64,000 nt of DNA from Deltaproteobacteria bacterium (GTDB taxonomy: Bacteria > Myxococcota_A > Polyangia > GCA-2747355 > JADLHG01): NCBI GenBank assembly GCA_020848905.1, contig JADLHG010000009.1, positions 62,001 through 126,000 on the forward strand, written 5' to 3'. Positions 40,913 through 50,362 of this stretch are shown here, in pieces (the first letter of the stretch is position 1; each line of letters starts with the position of its first letter). The notes beneath the pieces are model-generated. The model was not told the origin of the DNA. It did no database searches and worked only from the letters and a program-made list of their open reading frames with translations. The position numbers were made by a program, and so were the translations under genes.

Positions 40913-43900
40913 GGGATCCTCCGCCGGGATTGCTTGTCCTCGATCGCACCTGCCTTTGGGTGCTTCCTCTTGGCTACCGTCTCTGCGCTCTTTTTGGGCG
41001 CTGCGGCCTTCGCCTTGGTGCCCGCCCGGATCGAAGTTCTCTCCGGCGCGGCGGGCATGAGGTCCTCTTCAGTGATCACCGTGCTCCAAGCGTTCGCTCC
41101 CCCGCACTCAGCATCCACCAACCATTCAGGCGGTGACGGTGGATAGGGACGCAGCTCACGCTCACCGAATGCAAACCACACGATGGCGCGGTCGGCGACG
41201 TATCGCCGAAGCAGGTCCTCCCGGATGTAGACAACGTCTCCCACGAGGCCATCGACGCCGCTGAGCGTGATCGTCGCTCGGCTTCCGTCAGGGAGGACTT
41301 GGTCGAAGGACTGCGCGACGCCGCGCAGGTCGAAGTGCGAAGAGAAGACCTGAGATGGTACGCGGGCACTTCCCGCGCGATTCATCTCACTGTGGTAGCT
41401 CTCCCAGGCGTAGTCGTGAGCGAGAACCTCCACCTCGACGGCTTGAGTGCCGGTCCGAACGTGCTCGCGGTACGCGCCCTCGGCGAGAGCCACAGAGGCG
41501 AACTTCGGGTGCCACGGGATCTCGCCCGCGAAGGTGTAGTGGTCACTCGGCACGTCACGCGTTCCCCAGGGGCGGTCCCCAGCCTTCAGCGCAGCCACGA
41601 GTCGTGGCTGGCGTTCCTTCGAGACCACCAACGCTGAGAGGAAGGCCCACGCAGTGCGACCAAGCACCCTGTCTTCGGCGCTGACGTGTCCATGTACGGC
41701 GAACCACGGTCCAGTGTGCCCACCGATTGTCTCGCGACGAATGATGCCGACGGGCAGCGAGGTCGTGCAGGCCAGAATCCAACTCTCGTGACTCTCGATG
41801 CTCGGCGATAGCCACGCCTCCGGAACGGAAGAAGAACCGTCTCTCGGTGGCTGTTCCGGAAACGACGGATCGATGTCGACGTCCGAGAATGGCTCGTCGC
41901 GCGGGAACAGCCCCTGGTCCTCAAGGATCCCGGCGTAGGTGAAGAAGCCGATCCGTCCATACTTCTTCCCGTAGCGCTCTACGGGCGGCCGATCTCCACG
42001 ACCATGGCGATAGGCGTCCTCGGCGATCCTTCGGTCCAGCGCATCGAAGGTCGCCGTTCTCCATCCGAGCGCCCACACTGCCCCGCGCACATGGGCCACG
42101 GCGGCCTGATGCCCCGCGTGGCCCATGTCGTAGTTGCTGCGATCGTCGAACAGGCGGCCGAGCGTGTAGTTCTTGAAGTCCATGTGGAGCGTTCGCCCTG
42201 CTTCGTCGGCTCCTGGGGCTCCTTTGGGGAGTGCCTGGACCGGCGTGGGTGCGGCGAACATCCACGCACCGCGCAGCGAGGTGGGCAGCGAGACCGGGTA
42301 GAACTTCGCGGCGAAGGCGACGATGCCGCGTACGTAGAGCCGCACGAGGTAGTGGTGCGTCGCTGCGGTCGCCGACTGCCCCACGAACGCCGACGCGAGC
42401 TTTTCGAGAAACGGCCCCAGATAAGCTGCAAACCCAGCGTCTCCCGGCTGATGGCTCATCACCACGCCGTATGCGGCCGCGAGCATCCGCTCGCCCACGT
42501 AGGCGTCGTTCACCGGCACCGAATCGATGGTCAGCGCGAAGAGCCCTTCGGGATCGACGCGTCCGAACCAGTACAGAGCGCAAGTCGCCTGATCGCGCAG
42601 CCGTCGAACGGTGCTCGTGAGCGTCCACATGACCCAGCGCGCGCGCAGACGATCGCCCCGACGAACCTTCCCGTGTCGCCAGCGCTCCTCCAGATTCTCG
42701 AGGTCGCTGAGCACTCTTCGACCTCCGCCCAAAACGTCGTCATGGTTCCTGCGGACCCACTCCGTCCACCAAAGATCGCGGTCCGCTACCGACATACTTC
42801 GCAGCGCTCGATCCAGGCCCTCGGCGTTCAGCGGGTGGCCTTGCGTGCCGCGTACCTGCCAGAGTCGGGCAAGGACCTCAGTATCTCCGGCCCGAACGAG
42901 GTCGATCAGCGCGTCGACCGTCACCGCATCGAGGAACGCGGGTTCGAGGTGCGCCGCCAACCGCAGCGCTCGTCCACGCAGCGGCTCGTCCACCAACTGC
43001 CAGACCTGCTTCGCGTGGAACCGACGAGGGACCTGTCCGACCAACGAGCCGAGCACGTCACCGGCGAGCGGGTGTCGAACGTCGTAGCCGCCGGCGAGCG
43101 ACGCCGTCGTGGAAGAGTCCTTGATCCACGTCTCGAAGCTGCTTTGGCCGTGCTTCGCCAGCAGCGCGTTGGCGATGATGTGACCACCGAGCAGGTCGTA
43201 GACCGGCACAAACGTATCGCTGCCGTTCGAAGGCATGCGGAGCAGCACGCCCTCATGCTCCAGCGCGCGCACGAGGCTCTGGTCCCACGGGCGCTGTGCA
43301 TCTCCGAGCATGCCTCGAAGCTCACCGAGCTCGATAGAACGGGCTCCCGACTCCCACAGTTTGTTCGCGATGGTGGTGATCGCCGCGTTGACGTCATGCG
43401 CGTAGAACCGGTGCATGCGTGGAGCGAGTTCAACGACTCGAACGCCCACCTGCTCCAGGTATCGCTCGAAGAGCGACGTCAGAGAGCCTGGCATCGCGCC
43501 GACCCCGACCACCTGCAGCCGGGTCGCGTTCGTCACCTCGCAGAAGAGGCGTAGCGTGAGGGGATGCCTCAGGAAGCCGGGCAAGGATGCGTCGGTGTCG
43601 TCGATCTTCCAGTAACGGAAGTGTTCGTGAATGGCCTCGATCGTCTCCTCGCCGTAGTCGTTCATCTCGAGGCGGTGCGTTCCGTCAGGGAGCGCATCGT
43701 CCACAAATTCAGGGCGCAGCGTGCAGACCAGCAGCACGTACGGGCACTTCGCGAGGGTGGTCTCCAGCGCGGCGAGCAGCGGCTTCCACGTCCTTGGATC
43801 TTCCGACTCGTTCAGGCCGTCGATGAAGATGGGGAGACGTTTCTGAGCACGCTGACCGGCAGCATCGACTGCCGCGAGCAGTGCCTCCATGCTCGGCACA

Positions 43901-45033
43901 GGCTGAGCCGCGATCGACACGCGACGAGCCAGGTCATCGAGGGTGTGATTCGCGTGCAGGTCCCTTCCGTGCAGCAGCACCCCGTGGGGACGTGCCGTCG
44001 TTCTTGCCGTGAGCTGCGCCGCGAGGTGAGTCTTTCCGCACCCGGCGGGCGCAAGCACCGCGACCAGCCTCGAAGAAAATGCTGCCTCGACCTCGGAAAG
44101 CACCCGTATCGCGTCGTGACAGCCCGCCACCGAGTTCGTCGCGTAGAGCCCCGCGCGCTGGTTGCCAGCCCGAAGTCTCCGAGGGGCCGTCGCCACCTCG
44201 ACAGACACCGCGCGCAAACGAGCGGTGAACTCATCGCGAAGGAGGTCCAGGTCGCCGACGCCGATGCCTGCCGCGACCCTGTCCAGGGTGTCTGCCGATT
44301 GCCGGGCCGTGGCGACGACACCCGTCACGAACGGTTCAAGTGGAGTAGGCACGGCCGGCGAGGATTCGACCGCCTGGGCGCTCGCGCGCAGGTCGCTCGC
44401 TAGCTCGCGAAGCGTGTTCCACGCTTCCACTTCACCGAGCATGCGACGCAGCTCGCGCTCGGCTTCACCAACGTGATGCACCTCCGGCTGCCATCGCGCT
44501 CGAATCGAGGCGACAGCCTGTTCGTGACCCTCGCGCAGGATGTCCGGCGTGAGCACCAGCTCGCCGAAGTAGGTGCCGCGAAGAACCGCGGCCGGCCCCG
44601 CGAGAAGGTTGTCGACCTCGTCACCCGTCCACAGGTGGAGTGTCATCTTGGACGAGAGGCCGCTGAACCAGTCTTGGTCGTCCTTGGTCAGCGTGCGGCG
44701 CGTCCACAGTACCCAGTCCGTGAGGTTAGGAAGGTGCTCTTCCGTCTTCCGGAGCCCTTCCTCGATCTTCGTTCGCCTCGTCGAACCCAGCGCGCCGTTC
44801 GCTGCGAGGTCGTACCACTTGCACTGCCAGCCCCACCAACGCCCCGGATCGCCGAGCGCAGCGCAGTGCTTGTCGAGCTTGAGATGGAACTCAACGCCGG
44901 GCTGGTTCGCGAGGGCGCGGAAGGTACCGTAGCTGCCGAAGTTCTGGCGCACGATAGCCCGGCAGAGCAGCTCGAAGTTCTTCTCCGCGCTCCCCGGCAG
45001 CCCCGTGAAGATGTCCCACTTCAGCGCTGGCAT
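40909..45033 (-). CDS. STAND/NACHT-like NTPase with restriction-nuclease-like N-terminus (putative defence effector)
   Basis: Protein of 1374 residues. Residues about 15-125 look like a PD-(D/E)xK nuclease fold of Mrr/restriction type: Glu48 in GVEFHLK and Gln70-x-Lys72 in WGWQCKWYDL are the expected active-site residues. The NTPase has Walker A APAGCGKT (Lys334), Walker B LPIFIDGLNE (Asp405) and a sensor CTLRPEF, the arrangement of STAND/NACHT proteins. About 900 further residues have no recognised motif and are a possible sensor. The ATG at 45033 is chosen from the natural domain start. Nuclease plus STAND is the layout of Avs/AVAST and bNACHT antiphage proteins; this one does not match a named member I know. 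Confidence 0.8.
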   Translation of the reverse strand: MPALKWDIFTGLPGSAEKNFELLCRAIVRQNFGSYGTFRALANQPGVEFHLKLDKHCAALGDPGRWWGWQCKWYDLAANGALGSTRRTKIEEGLRKTEEHLPNLTDWVLWTRRTLTKDDQDWFSGLSSKMTLHLWTGDEVDNLLAGPAAVLRGTYFGELVLTPDILREGHEQAVASIRARWQPEVHHVGEAERELRRMLGEVEAWNTLRELASDLRASAQAVESSPAVPTPLEPFVTGVVATARQSADTLDRVAAGIGVGDLDLLRDEFTARLRAVSVEVATAPRRLRAGNQRAGLYATNSVAGCHDAIRVLSEVEAAFSSRLVAVLAPAGCGKTHLAAQLTARTTARPHGVLLHGRDLHANHTLDDLARRVSIAAQPVPSMEALLAAVDAAGQRAQKRLPIFIDGLNESEDPRTWKPLLAALETTLAKCPYVLLVCTLRPEFVDDALPDGTHRLEMNDYGEETIEAIHEHFRYWKIDDTDASLPGFLRHPLTLRLFCEVTNATRLQVVGVGAMPGSLTSLFERYLEQVGVRVVELAPRMHRFYAHDVNAAITTIANKLWESGARSIELGELRGMLGDAQRPWDQSLVRALEHEGVLLRMPSNGSDTFVPVYDLLGGHIIANALLAKHGQSSFETWIKDSSTTASLAGGYDVRHPLAGDVLGSLVGQVPRRFHAKQVWQLVDEPLRGRALRLAAHLEPAFLDAVTVDALIDLVRAGDTEVLARLWQVRGTQGHPLNAEGLDRALRSMSVADRDLWWTEWVRRNHDDVLGGGRRVLSDLENLEERWRHGKVRRGDRLRARWVMWTLTSTVRRLRDQATCALYWFGRVDPEGLFALTIDSVPVNDAYVGERMLAAAYGVVMSHQPGDAGFAAYLGPFLEKLASAFVGQSATAATHHYLVRLYVRGIVAFAAKFYPVSLPTSLRGAWMFAAPTPVQALPKGAPGADEAGRTLHMDFKNYTLGRLFDDRSNYDMGHAGHQAAVAHVRGAVWALGWRTATFDALDRRIAEDAYRHGRGDRPPVERYGKKYGRIGFFTYAGILEDQGLFPRDEPFSDVDIDPSFPEQPPRDGSSSVPEAWLSPSIESHESWILACTTSLPVGIIRRETIGGHTGPWFAVHGHVSAEDRVLGRTAWAFLSALVVSKERQPRLVAALKAGDRPWGTRDVPSDHYTFAGEIPWHPKFASVALAEGAYREHVRTGTQAVEVEVLAHDYAWESYHSEMNRAGSARVPSQVFSSHFDLRGVAQSFDQVLPDGSRATITLSGVDGLVGDVVYIREDLLRRYVADRAIVWFAFGERELRPYPPSPPEWLVDAECGGANAWSTVITEEDLMPAAPERTSIRAGTKAKAAAPKKSAETVAKRKHPKAGAIEDKQSRRRIP

Positions 45034-45046
45034 CGCGTATCCGCGC

Positions 45047-45457
45047 TCATCGGCCTCTCCCGTGAGCCGTGTTCGGGTAGTCGTGGGCCGAGTAAATCTC
45101 GATCCGCGCACCTTTCAGAATCATCACCTTGAGGAATGCCGAGATGTCGAACTCCTCGGTAGTAAGGACAAGGTCATTGCCCTGGAGTTCGACGCTGACC
45201 TCGTACGCGAACTGTTCGAGCTCACCCGGCCCGATCGTCGTCACGTTCAGCTTCCCAAGAAGGTCGAGCATCGCGTTCCCGTAGCGCTCCGATGGGCTGC
45301 CCAACGTCACCGTTCCTGCCGACTGGTCCTCAGCGACCTGCTTCGTCAGCGCGTCGATAATCTCCTTGGCTTTCATCGCATCCGTGGCGTCCTCGAAGTG
45401 CCCGATCATCACGAGGTTCGCGGAGTGTTCCGAGCCGTGCTGGTACCAGATCTTCAT
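45047..45457 (-). CDS. Small protein of 136 residues (DUF6375-like)
   Basis: Acidic alpha/beta protein of 136 residues. It starts MKIWYQHGSEHSANLVMIGHF and I believe it belongs to the DUF6375 type, a family of unknown function, but I cannot check this. No cysteine cluster, signal or membrane segment is seen. Its ATG overlaps the radical SAM stop (ATGA), and the NTPase starts 13 bases after its stop. A longer in-frame extension exists upstream but lies within the radical SAM gene in another frame. The strict coupling to the radical SAM gene suggests it is that enzyme's partner or substrate, or a regulator of the NTPase. Confidence 0.72.
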   Translation of the reverse strand: MKIWYQHGSEHSANLVMIGHFEDATDAMKAKEIIDALTKQVAEDQSAGTVTLGSPSERYGNAMLDLLGKLNVTTIGPGELEQFAYEVSVELQGNDLVLTTEEFDISAFLKVMILKGARIEIYSAHDYPNTAHGRGR

Positions 45458-46428
45458 GTGTCGTTCTCCGCGAGGCCATGAGCGAGTTGGTCGAGCGCCT
45501 GCATTACACCGCCATCGCTGAGCTGCACGCCGGTGTCCGAATAGGAGGAGGGCTTGAGCACGCCCATTGCGTCGATGTGGGCGTACGCGCGTAGGCCGCG
45601 TTCCTGCACCAATGCATCGCAGGTCGGGAAGCCTTCGGCGCTCGACTCGTTGATGCAGAGCTTCAGCGGCCCCTTGTAACCGTCGACCCAACGACGCAGC
45701 CCCTGAAGCGTGTCCACGGAGGCGGCCATTACGCTGCGAACGGGCATCTGGGGGAGCAGCAGGAGCTCGCAGGCTCCAGCGTCAGCAGAGACACGGGCGA
45801 CCTCATCGAGCTCGGGCAGCGTATCGTCGTTGACCACCACGTTCACGCCGCAGCGCGAGATGGATCGAACGTCCCTGAGTCGCTCAAGCAGCTCGGCGAA
45901 CGAACGTCGTCGGATGGACTCATAGGTCGCCCAGACTCCGTCCATGCTCACGCGGATGAAGTGGACGCTACCGCGAAGGCGCTCCGCCAGCTCGTTGTCA
46001 ACGTGGTGGCCGTGGGTGGTGAACGAGACCGATAGCCGCGTCTCCTGGGCCACGTACTGGCAGAGCTTCACGAACTCCGGGTGGAGCGTCGGCTCGCCGC
46101 CACCGAAGCCGACTCCGAGGGTGCCTGCCGCGTCCAATTCTGCGAGCCACCGCGTGATGGTGTCGAACCGCAGCTCATCGCGTGACTTCGGCGCGTAGCA
46201 GTGGGCGCACTCCAAGTCACAGCGGTTCGTGAGCGCAATGGAGACTTGTCGAGGTGCCCGCGTGTGGAGAGAGATGGGGACTGAGATCTCGTCTAGGAGA
46301 ACGTTCAACCCGGTGTTGCGTTCGAAGAGGTGCACGCCCGCAGTGGAGAAGCGCCACTTCCACTGTCGCCGCCCGTCGAGTGACGTCGGATCAACTTCGG
46401 ACCTCGCGTCAACGCCAAGGCCATTCAT
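45454..46428 (-). CDS. Radical SAM protein in defence-like operon
   Basis: Radical SAM enzyme of 324 residues. The iron-sulfur motif is NRCDLECAHCYAP with Cys70, Cys74 and Cys77, followed by GGGEPTLHPEF (SAM contact) and RVSMDGV, which is the MoaA/PqqE-type pattern. A stretch of about 60 residues with no cysteine precedes the barrel. Three later cysteines (CGVNV, CELLL, CINES, CDAL) do not form a clear SPASM motif. The ATG at 46428 has GGAGG six bases before, so it may be the first gene of its own transcript. Role unknown; a peptide or nucleotide modification is possible. It is not of the viperin type, which has a different sequence around the cluster. Confidence 0.85.
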   Translation of the reverse strand: MNGLGVDARSEVDPTSLDGRRQWKWRFSTAGVHLFERNTGLNVLLDEISVPISLHTRAPRQVSIALTNRCDLECAHCYAPKSRDELRFDTITRWLAELDAAGTLGVGFGGGEPTLHPEFVKLCQYVAQETRLSVSFTTHGHHVDNELAERLRGSVHFIRVSMDGVWATYESIRRRSFAELLERLRDVRSISRCGVNVVVNDDTLPELDEVARVSADAGACELLLLPQMPVRSVMAASVDTLQGLRRWVDGYKGPLKLCINESSAEGFPTCDALVQERGLRAYAHIDAMGVLKPSSYSDTGVQLSDGGVMQALDQLAHGLAENDT

Positions 46429-46532
46429 GCGCGTCCTCCGACCTCAGCCGCCACGTAACGCGCTTCCCCTCAAGCTCGCGCCAGGTATAGAGGCGTGCGC
46501 GGGCTCTCCTTCCAGGATGCGAGGAGTAGGCG

Positions 46533-47261
46533 TCATACGCTGGCCTCCGCACGCCACTTCTCAGCAGCTAGCGGCAGGGCGTTGAGCTCGGCCCGCGCCT
46601 CACGCCAGGAGGGGAAGTGCTTGTCCAACAGGCCGGTGAAGCGCTCGCTGTGGGTCGGCTCGATCAGGTGCAGCATCTCGTGGACAATGACGTACTCCAC
46701 GAGGTCTTTGGGCTTCTTTACCAGCTCGGTATTGAGGCGGATATTTCCCGCGCTATGGTTGCAGCCTCCCCACTTCGTCTTCATGCGCTGGAGGTAGTAG
46801 CCGGTCACCCTGACGCCGAGCTTGCCCTCCCATTTCGCGATGAGCGGCGGCACGACCTCATGGAGCAGCGCCTTGTGCCACGAGTGGATGAGCTCCTCAC
46901 GCTTCGCGCTGCTCGTCCCAGGCCGCACTCGAAGCGTGATCCTCCGATGACTGAGCCGAACAGAGGGCTTCTCGTCCGCCTCGACCAGGGTCAGGAGGTA
47001 GCGTCGCCCCCAGAGGTAGTGGGTCTCTCGCTCGACGAAGCGTCGCGACGTCTCTCGAGCCTGGGTCTGGAACCTGGCTCGCTGCTCCCTGATCCATCCC
47101 AGTTTCGAAATCGCGTAGGCGCGCGCGACCTCGACGCGCGTGGCCCTCGGCGCGACCAAACTGACTCTGCCCGCTGGCGGATGCACCGAAAGGTGAACGT
47201 GCTTGACGTCCTTCCGGGTCATCTCGATGGCGATCTCGCCAATCTGCAGCGTCTCGGTCAT
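46533..47261 (-). CDS. Zinc metallopeptidase, SprT/YgjP (DUF45, M48-like) family
   Basis: Protein of 242 residues. The zinc site is VIVHEMLHLIEPTHSERF: His194, Glu195, His198 and probably His204. Ahead of it lie the family sequences MKTKWGGCNHSAGNIRLN and the RARFQ-type helix. Such metallopeptidases very often sit directly behind hsdR in type I restriction operons, but their job there is not established. The ATG at 47261 is the natural start, eight bases after the hsdR stop; a longer frame upstream lies within hsdR. A 104-base gap, with no visible gene, separates it from the radical SAM gene. Confidence 0.88.
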   Translation of the reverse strand: MTETLQIGEIAIEMTRKDVKHVHLSVHPPAGRVSLVAPRATRVEVARAYAISKLGWIREQRARFQTQARETSRRFVERETHYLWGRRYLLTLVEADEKPSVRLSHRRITLRVRPGTSSAKREELIHSWHKALLHEVVPPLIAKWEGKLGVRVTGYYLQRMKTKWGGCNHSAGNIRLNTELVKKPKDLVEYVIVHEMLHLIEPTHSERFTGLLDKHFPSWREARAELNALPLAAEKWRAEASV

Positions 47262-47269
47262 CCGGGTCC

Positions 47270-50200
47270 TCAATACCCAGGCTGCTTCTTGATGATCTCG
47301 AAGAGAGCCTGGGTCGCCGCCCTGTCCCGATTGAGGAGCGGAAACAGCGCGTTCAAGACCTGCGCCTCGCGCGCCTGATCGCCCTTCCATCCGGCCGGGG
47401 CGCGCTCGCGCACGACCAGGTCGATTTGCAGGGCGAGGGCCGCCTTCTCGTCGTCACTCGTCGGGCACTTGAAGTTCGTCGCCGCGATGCTCCCCAGGTT
47501 GTTGAACAACACCGAGGCCTCGCGCTTGCCGTGCAGCGTAGCAGGGACCCCCGCTTCAGGCTGCCTCGCCGCGAGCCGCTTCACGAGCGCCTCTGCCTTG
47601 CGCAGGAACTCCTCGTAGGCGGCTGCGTCGGCGCGACTCTGCTTGACAAGGTCATCCAGCAGCTTCGACATCTGCTCGTAGAACCTGGGATCCGTGAGCT
47701 GGTCGCGGATGATCGTCTTGCGGACGTTGTTGATGATGCCTTCGGCAATGGCGTTCTTTGTGAGCTTGCCCTTCTCGTTGAGCTTCTTGGCGATGGCGTC
47801 GTGGATTCCGGTCTTGATGATGATCTCGGTCAACGACATCTCGCCCAGCTCACCCAGGTCGGCGGCCGGGTCGGCCTGAATGTACGTGTTGATGAGGTGG
47901 CGCATGTCCGCCTCATAGGGCTTGATGTCGAGCTCCTCGCCGGAGTGCTTCTTGATGGCGGCGCGGAGGTCTGCGTAGAGCTCGACCTCCTTCTGCAAGG
48001 CGGCCGCTTCCGCGTCCGAATACCCGGTCTCGGCGAGGTCCTGCGCGATGGCCGCGAAAGCGCGGACGAACACGGCAACCGCTTTGTAGAACGAGATCCG
48101 CTGGGCCTCCGTCACGTTCAGAGCGCTCGGGTTCGCAGCGTCGCCGCAGAAGTAATGCAGGAACTGCTCCACCTCACGAGGCGGCGCGACAGGCTCGCAC
48201 AGGTAGCGCAGCGCCTCGCGCGCATCGTCGAGCTGCTTCTTTCCTTCCTCGAGCCAGTTCTTGAGGTGGACGTTGTTTGCACCGTCCCCACCGTCGTCGA
48301 TATCCAGCTCGTCGGAGCTGTAGACCGCGATGGCCTGCTGCACGTCGCCGAACAGCTCCTTGAAGTCGACGATGTGACCATAGTCCTTGTCTTCACCGTC
48401 GAGGCGGTTGGTGCGGCAGATGGCCTGGAACAGGTTGTGATCGCGCAGCTCGTTGTCCAGGTAGATGTAGGTGCAGCTTGGTGCGTCAAAGCCCGTGAGC
48501 AGCTTGCTGACGACGATCAGCAGCTTCATGTTCGCGGGCTCCTCGATGAAGCGGCGCTTCACTTCGTCTTCGTACTGCTTCGTCGTCTGCCCCTTCTTGA
48601 GGACCTGCTGCGTGTAGGTGTCGAACTTGTAGCGCTCGTCGCTGTTCGCTGGCTCGCGAGAGACGAGGTTGTGGTTCGGCTCGTACGACGTGATGATGCC
48701 GCAATACCCGCCGAAGCTCGTGTTCTGGAAGAGTCGGAAGTAGTGGCAGGCGTCGTAGATCGACGGCGCGATGAGGATTGCCGTACCGCGATCGTTGTTC
48801 AGCCGCGGCTTGAGGCTGAAGTCCTCGATGATGTTGGCGATGATGCGCTGCTTGCGTTCGGCGGCGCTCATCAGCTCTTCCATCGTCGCCCAGCGCTTGC
48901 GCAGCACCGCCTTCTGGAAGTTGTTCAGGCCCCTGGTCTTCTGTTCGAACCACTTGTCGATGGCCGCCCGCGACGTCAGCCGCTGCGGCACGTCGCGCGC
49001 CTCGTACTTCAGGTCGAGCACCACTTTGTCGGCGACGGCCTGGTGGAACTTGTACGTGTGGATGTACGTGCCGAACACGTCGCGCGTCATCACCTTGTCT
49101 TTGCGGAGCAACGGCGTGCCCGTGAAGCCGATGAAGATGGCGTTCTCGAGCCAGCGCTTCATCTGCTTGTTCATCTCGCCGCCCTGCGTGCGATGGCACT
49201 CGTCCACGAAAACGTAGAAGCGGCCCTTCACGGACGGCGGCTCACCCTTGAGGTCCGAGACGTCGAACTTGTGGATGAGCGCGCACAGGAGACGTGGCGT
49301 GGCGGCCCCGAGCTTCTCCACGAACTCCGCGCGCGAGGTGATGCGCGGCGAGGCCGACTCCGGGGAGATGACGCCCGCGTTCTTCATCACCCCCTCGATC
49401 TGCTTGTCCAGCTCGTCGCGGTCGGTGATGACGAGGATGCGCGCCTCCGGGTCGTGCTCCAGTAGCCACTTGGCGATGAGCACCATCAAGATGCTCTTGC
49501 CGCTGCCCTGGGTGTGCCAAATGACGCCGCCCTCGCGCTTGGCGATGCGATCCTGGGCGGCCTTGACTCCGAAGTACTGGTGCGGTCGTGGCACCTTCTT
49601 CTGGCCGCCGTCGAAGATGATGAAGTTACGAAGGAGGTCGAGTAGCCGCGTTTTGTTGCAGAGCTGCGCAAGGGGCCCGTCGAGCAGCGCACCTTCGGTG
49701 GGTGGAGTGGCCGTTGGCGTCTCGTCCTTCCACTCGACAAAGAACTGCTCCGGGGTCCCGGTCGTGCCGTAGCGCAATCCTTGCGAGTCGCTGCCCGCGA
49801 GCACGAGCTGCACGGTGCTGAAGAAGGCCTTGTTGAAGATCTCTTCCTGGTTGGTGATGAGCTGCCGCACGCCGTAGGCGATCTCCACCGAGCTGCGTTT
49901 CAGCTCGATGACTGCGATGGCGAGGCCGTTGATGTAGAGCACCAGGTCGGGCCGCCGCTCGTGCCCGCCCTTGAGCGTGACCTCTTCGGCCAGGAAGAAG
50001 TCGTTCTCCTCGGGATGCTCCCATTCGATGAGGTGCACGGTCTCGTGCGGCCGGGCCTCGCTGACCTTGACCTGCACGCCGTAGCGCAGGAGTTGATACG
50101 TGCGCAGGTTGGCGGCGTAGAGTGTGGTGCCCGTCGAGTCGATCGCCTTGTGCAGCTCTTCGAGGGCGCGCGTGATGTGTGCCCCAGAGTAGCCGCGCCG

Positions 50201-50362
50201 CTCGAGGTTCAGCTCCAGCTCGGCTCGCACGCAGCGGTTTCTCTCATCCCTCGAGAGGTTGCCGAGGAAGTGGTAGCCGAGGTTGCCCTCGCGCGTGTCG
50301 TCGGTGAACAGCGCGATGACTCGATCCTGGGTCTTGCGCTCGGAGCGAGGCTTCTTAGACAC
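47270..50362 (-). CDS. hsdR: Type I restriction enzyme R subunit
   Basis: Motor-nuclease subunit of 1030 residues, the usual length. The nuclease core of the PD-(D/E)xK kind is RRPDLVLYINGLAIAVIELKR (Asp139, Glu153, Lys155, written here only in outline). The helicase has Walker A TQGSGKS (284-290), motif II VFVDECHRTQGG, and later helicase motifs including the LLTGFDAP segment and ICRTNR. With HsdM and HsdS it would cut unmodified DNA away from the recognition site after translocation. Begins at a GTG at 50362 that overlaps the hsdS stop by eight bases. All key residues are intact. Confidence 0.95.
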   Translation of the reverse strand: MSKKPRSERKTQDRVIALFTDDTREGNLGYHFLGNLSRDERNRCVRAELELNLERRGYSGAHITRALEELHKAIDSTGTTLYAANLRTYQLLRYGVQVKVSEARPHETVHLIEWEHPEENDFFLAEEVTLKGGHERRPDLVLYINGLAIAVIELKRSSVEIAYGVRQLITNQEEIFNKAFFSTVQLVLAGSDSQGLRYGTTGTPEQFFVEWKDETPTATPPTEGALLDGPLAQLCNKTRLLDLLRNFIIFDGGQKKVPRPHQYFGVKAAQDRIAKREGGVIWHTQGSGKSILMVLIAKWLLEHDPEARILVITDRDELDKQIEGVMKNAGVISPESASPRITSRAEFVEKLGAATPRLLCALIHKFDVSDLKGEPPSVKGRFYVFVDECHRTQGGEMNKQMKRWLENAIFIGFTGTPLLRKDKVMTRDVFGTYIHTYKFHQAVADKVVLDLKYEARDVPQRLTSRAAIDKWFEQKTRGLNNFQKAVLRKRWATMEELMSAAERKQRIIANIIEDFSLKPRLNNDRGTAILIAPSIYDACHYFRLFQNTSFGGYCGIITSYEPNHNLVSREPANSDERYKFDTYTQQVLKKGQTTKQYEDEVKRRFIEEPANMKLLIVVSKLLTGFDAPSCTYIYLDNELRDHNLFQAICRTNRLDGEDKDYGHIVDFKELFGDVQQAIAVYSSDELDIDDGGDGANNVHLKNWLEEGKKQLDDAREALRYLCEPVAPPREVEQFLHYFCGDAANPSALNVTEAQRISFYKAVAVFVRAFAAIAQDLAETGYSDAEAAALQKEVELYADLRAAIKKHSGEELDIKPYEADMRHLINTYIQADPAADLGELGEMSLTEIIIKTGIHDAIAKKLNEKGKLTKNAIAEGIINNVRKTIIRDQLTDPRFYEQMSKLLDDLVKQSRADAAAYEEFLRKAEALVKRLAARQPEAGVPATLHGKREASVLFNNLGSIAATNFKCPTSDDEKAALALQIDLVVRERAPAGWKGDQAREAQVLNALFPLLNRDRAATQALFEIIKKQPGY

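Noticed and set aside
40909-45033. Classical SMC or AAA+ protease identity for the large NTPase
   Set aside because: There is no ABC signature or second P-loop, and the DGLNE Walker B with a TLR sensor fits STAND/NACHT better.
45454-46428. Prokaryotic viperin
   Set aside because: The cluster motif and surroundings (NRCDLECAHC, GGGEPTLHPEF) are of the MoaA/PqqE type, and the viperin signature is absent.
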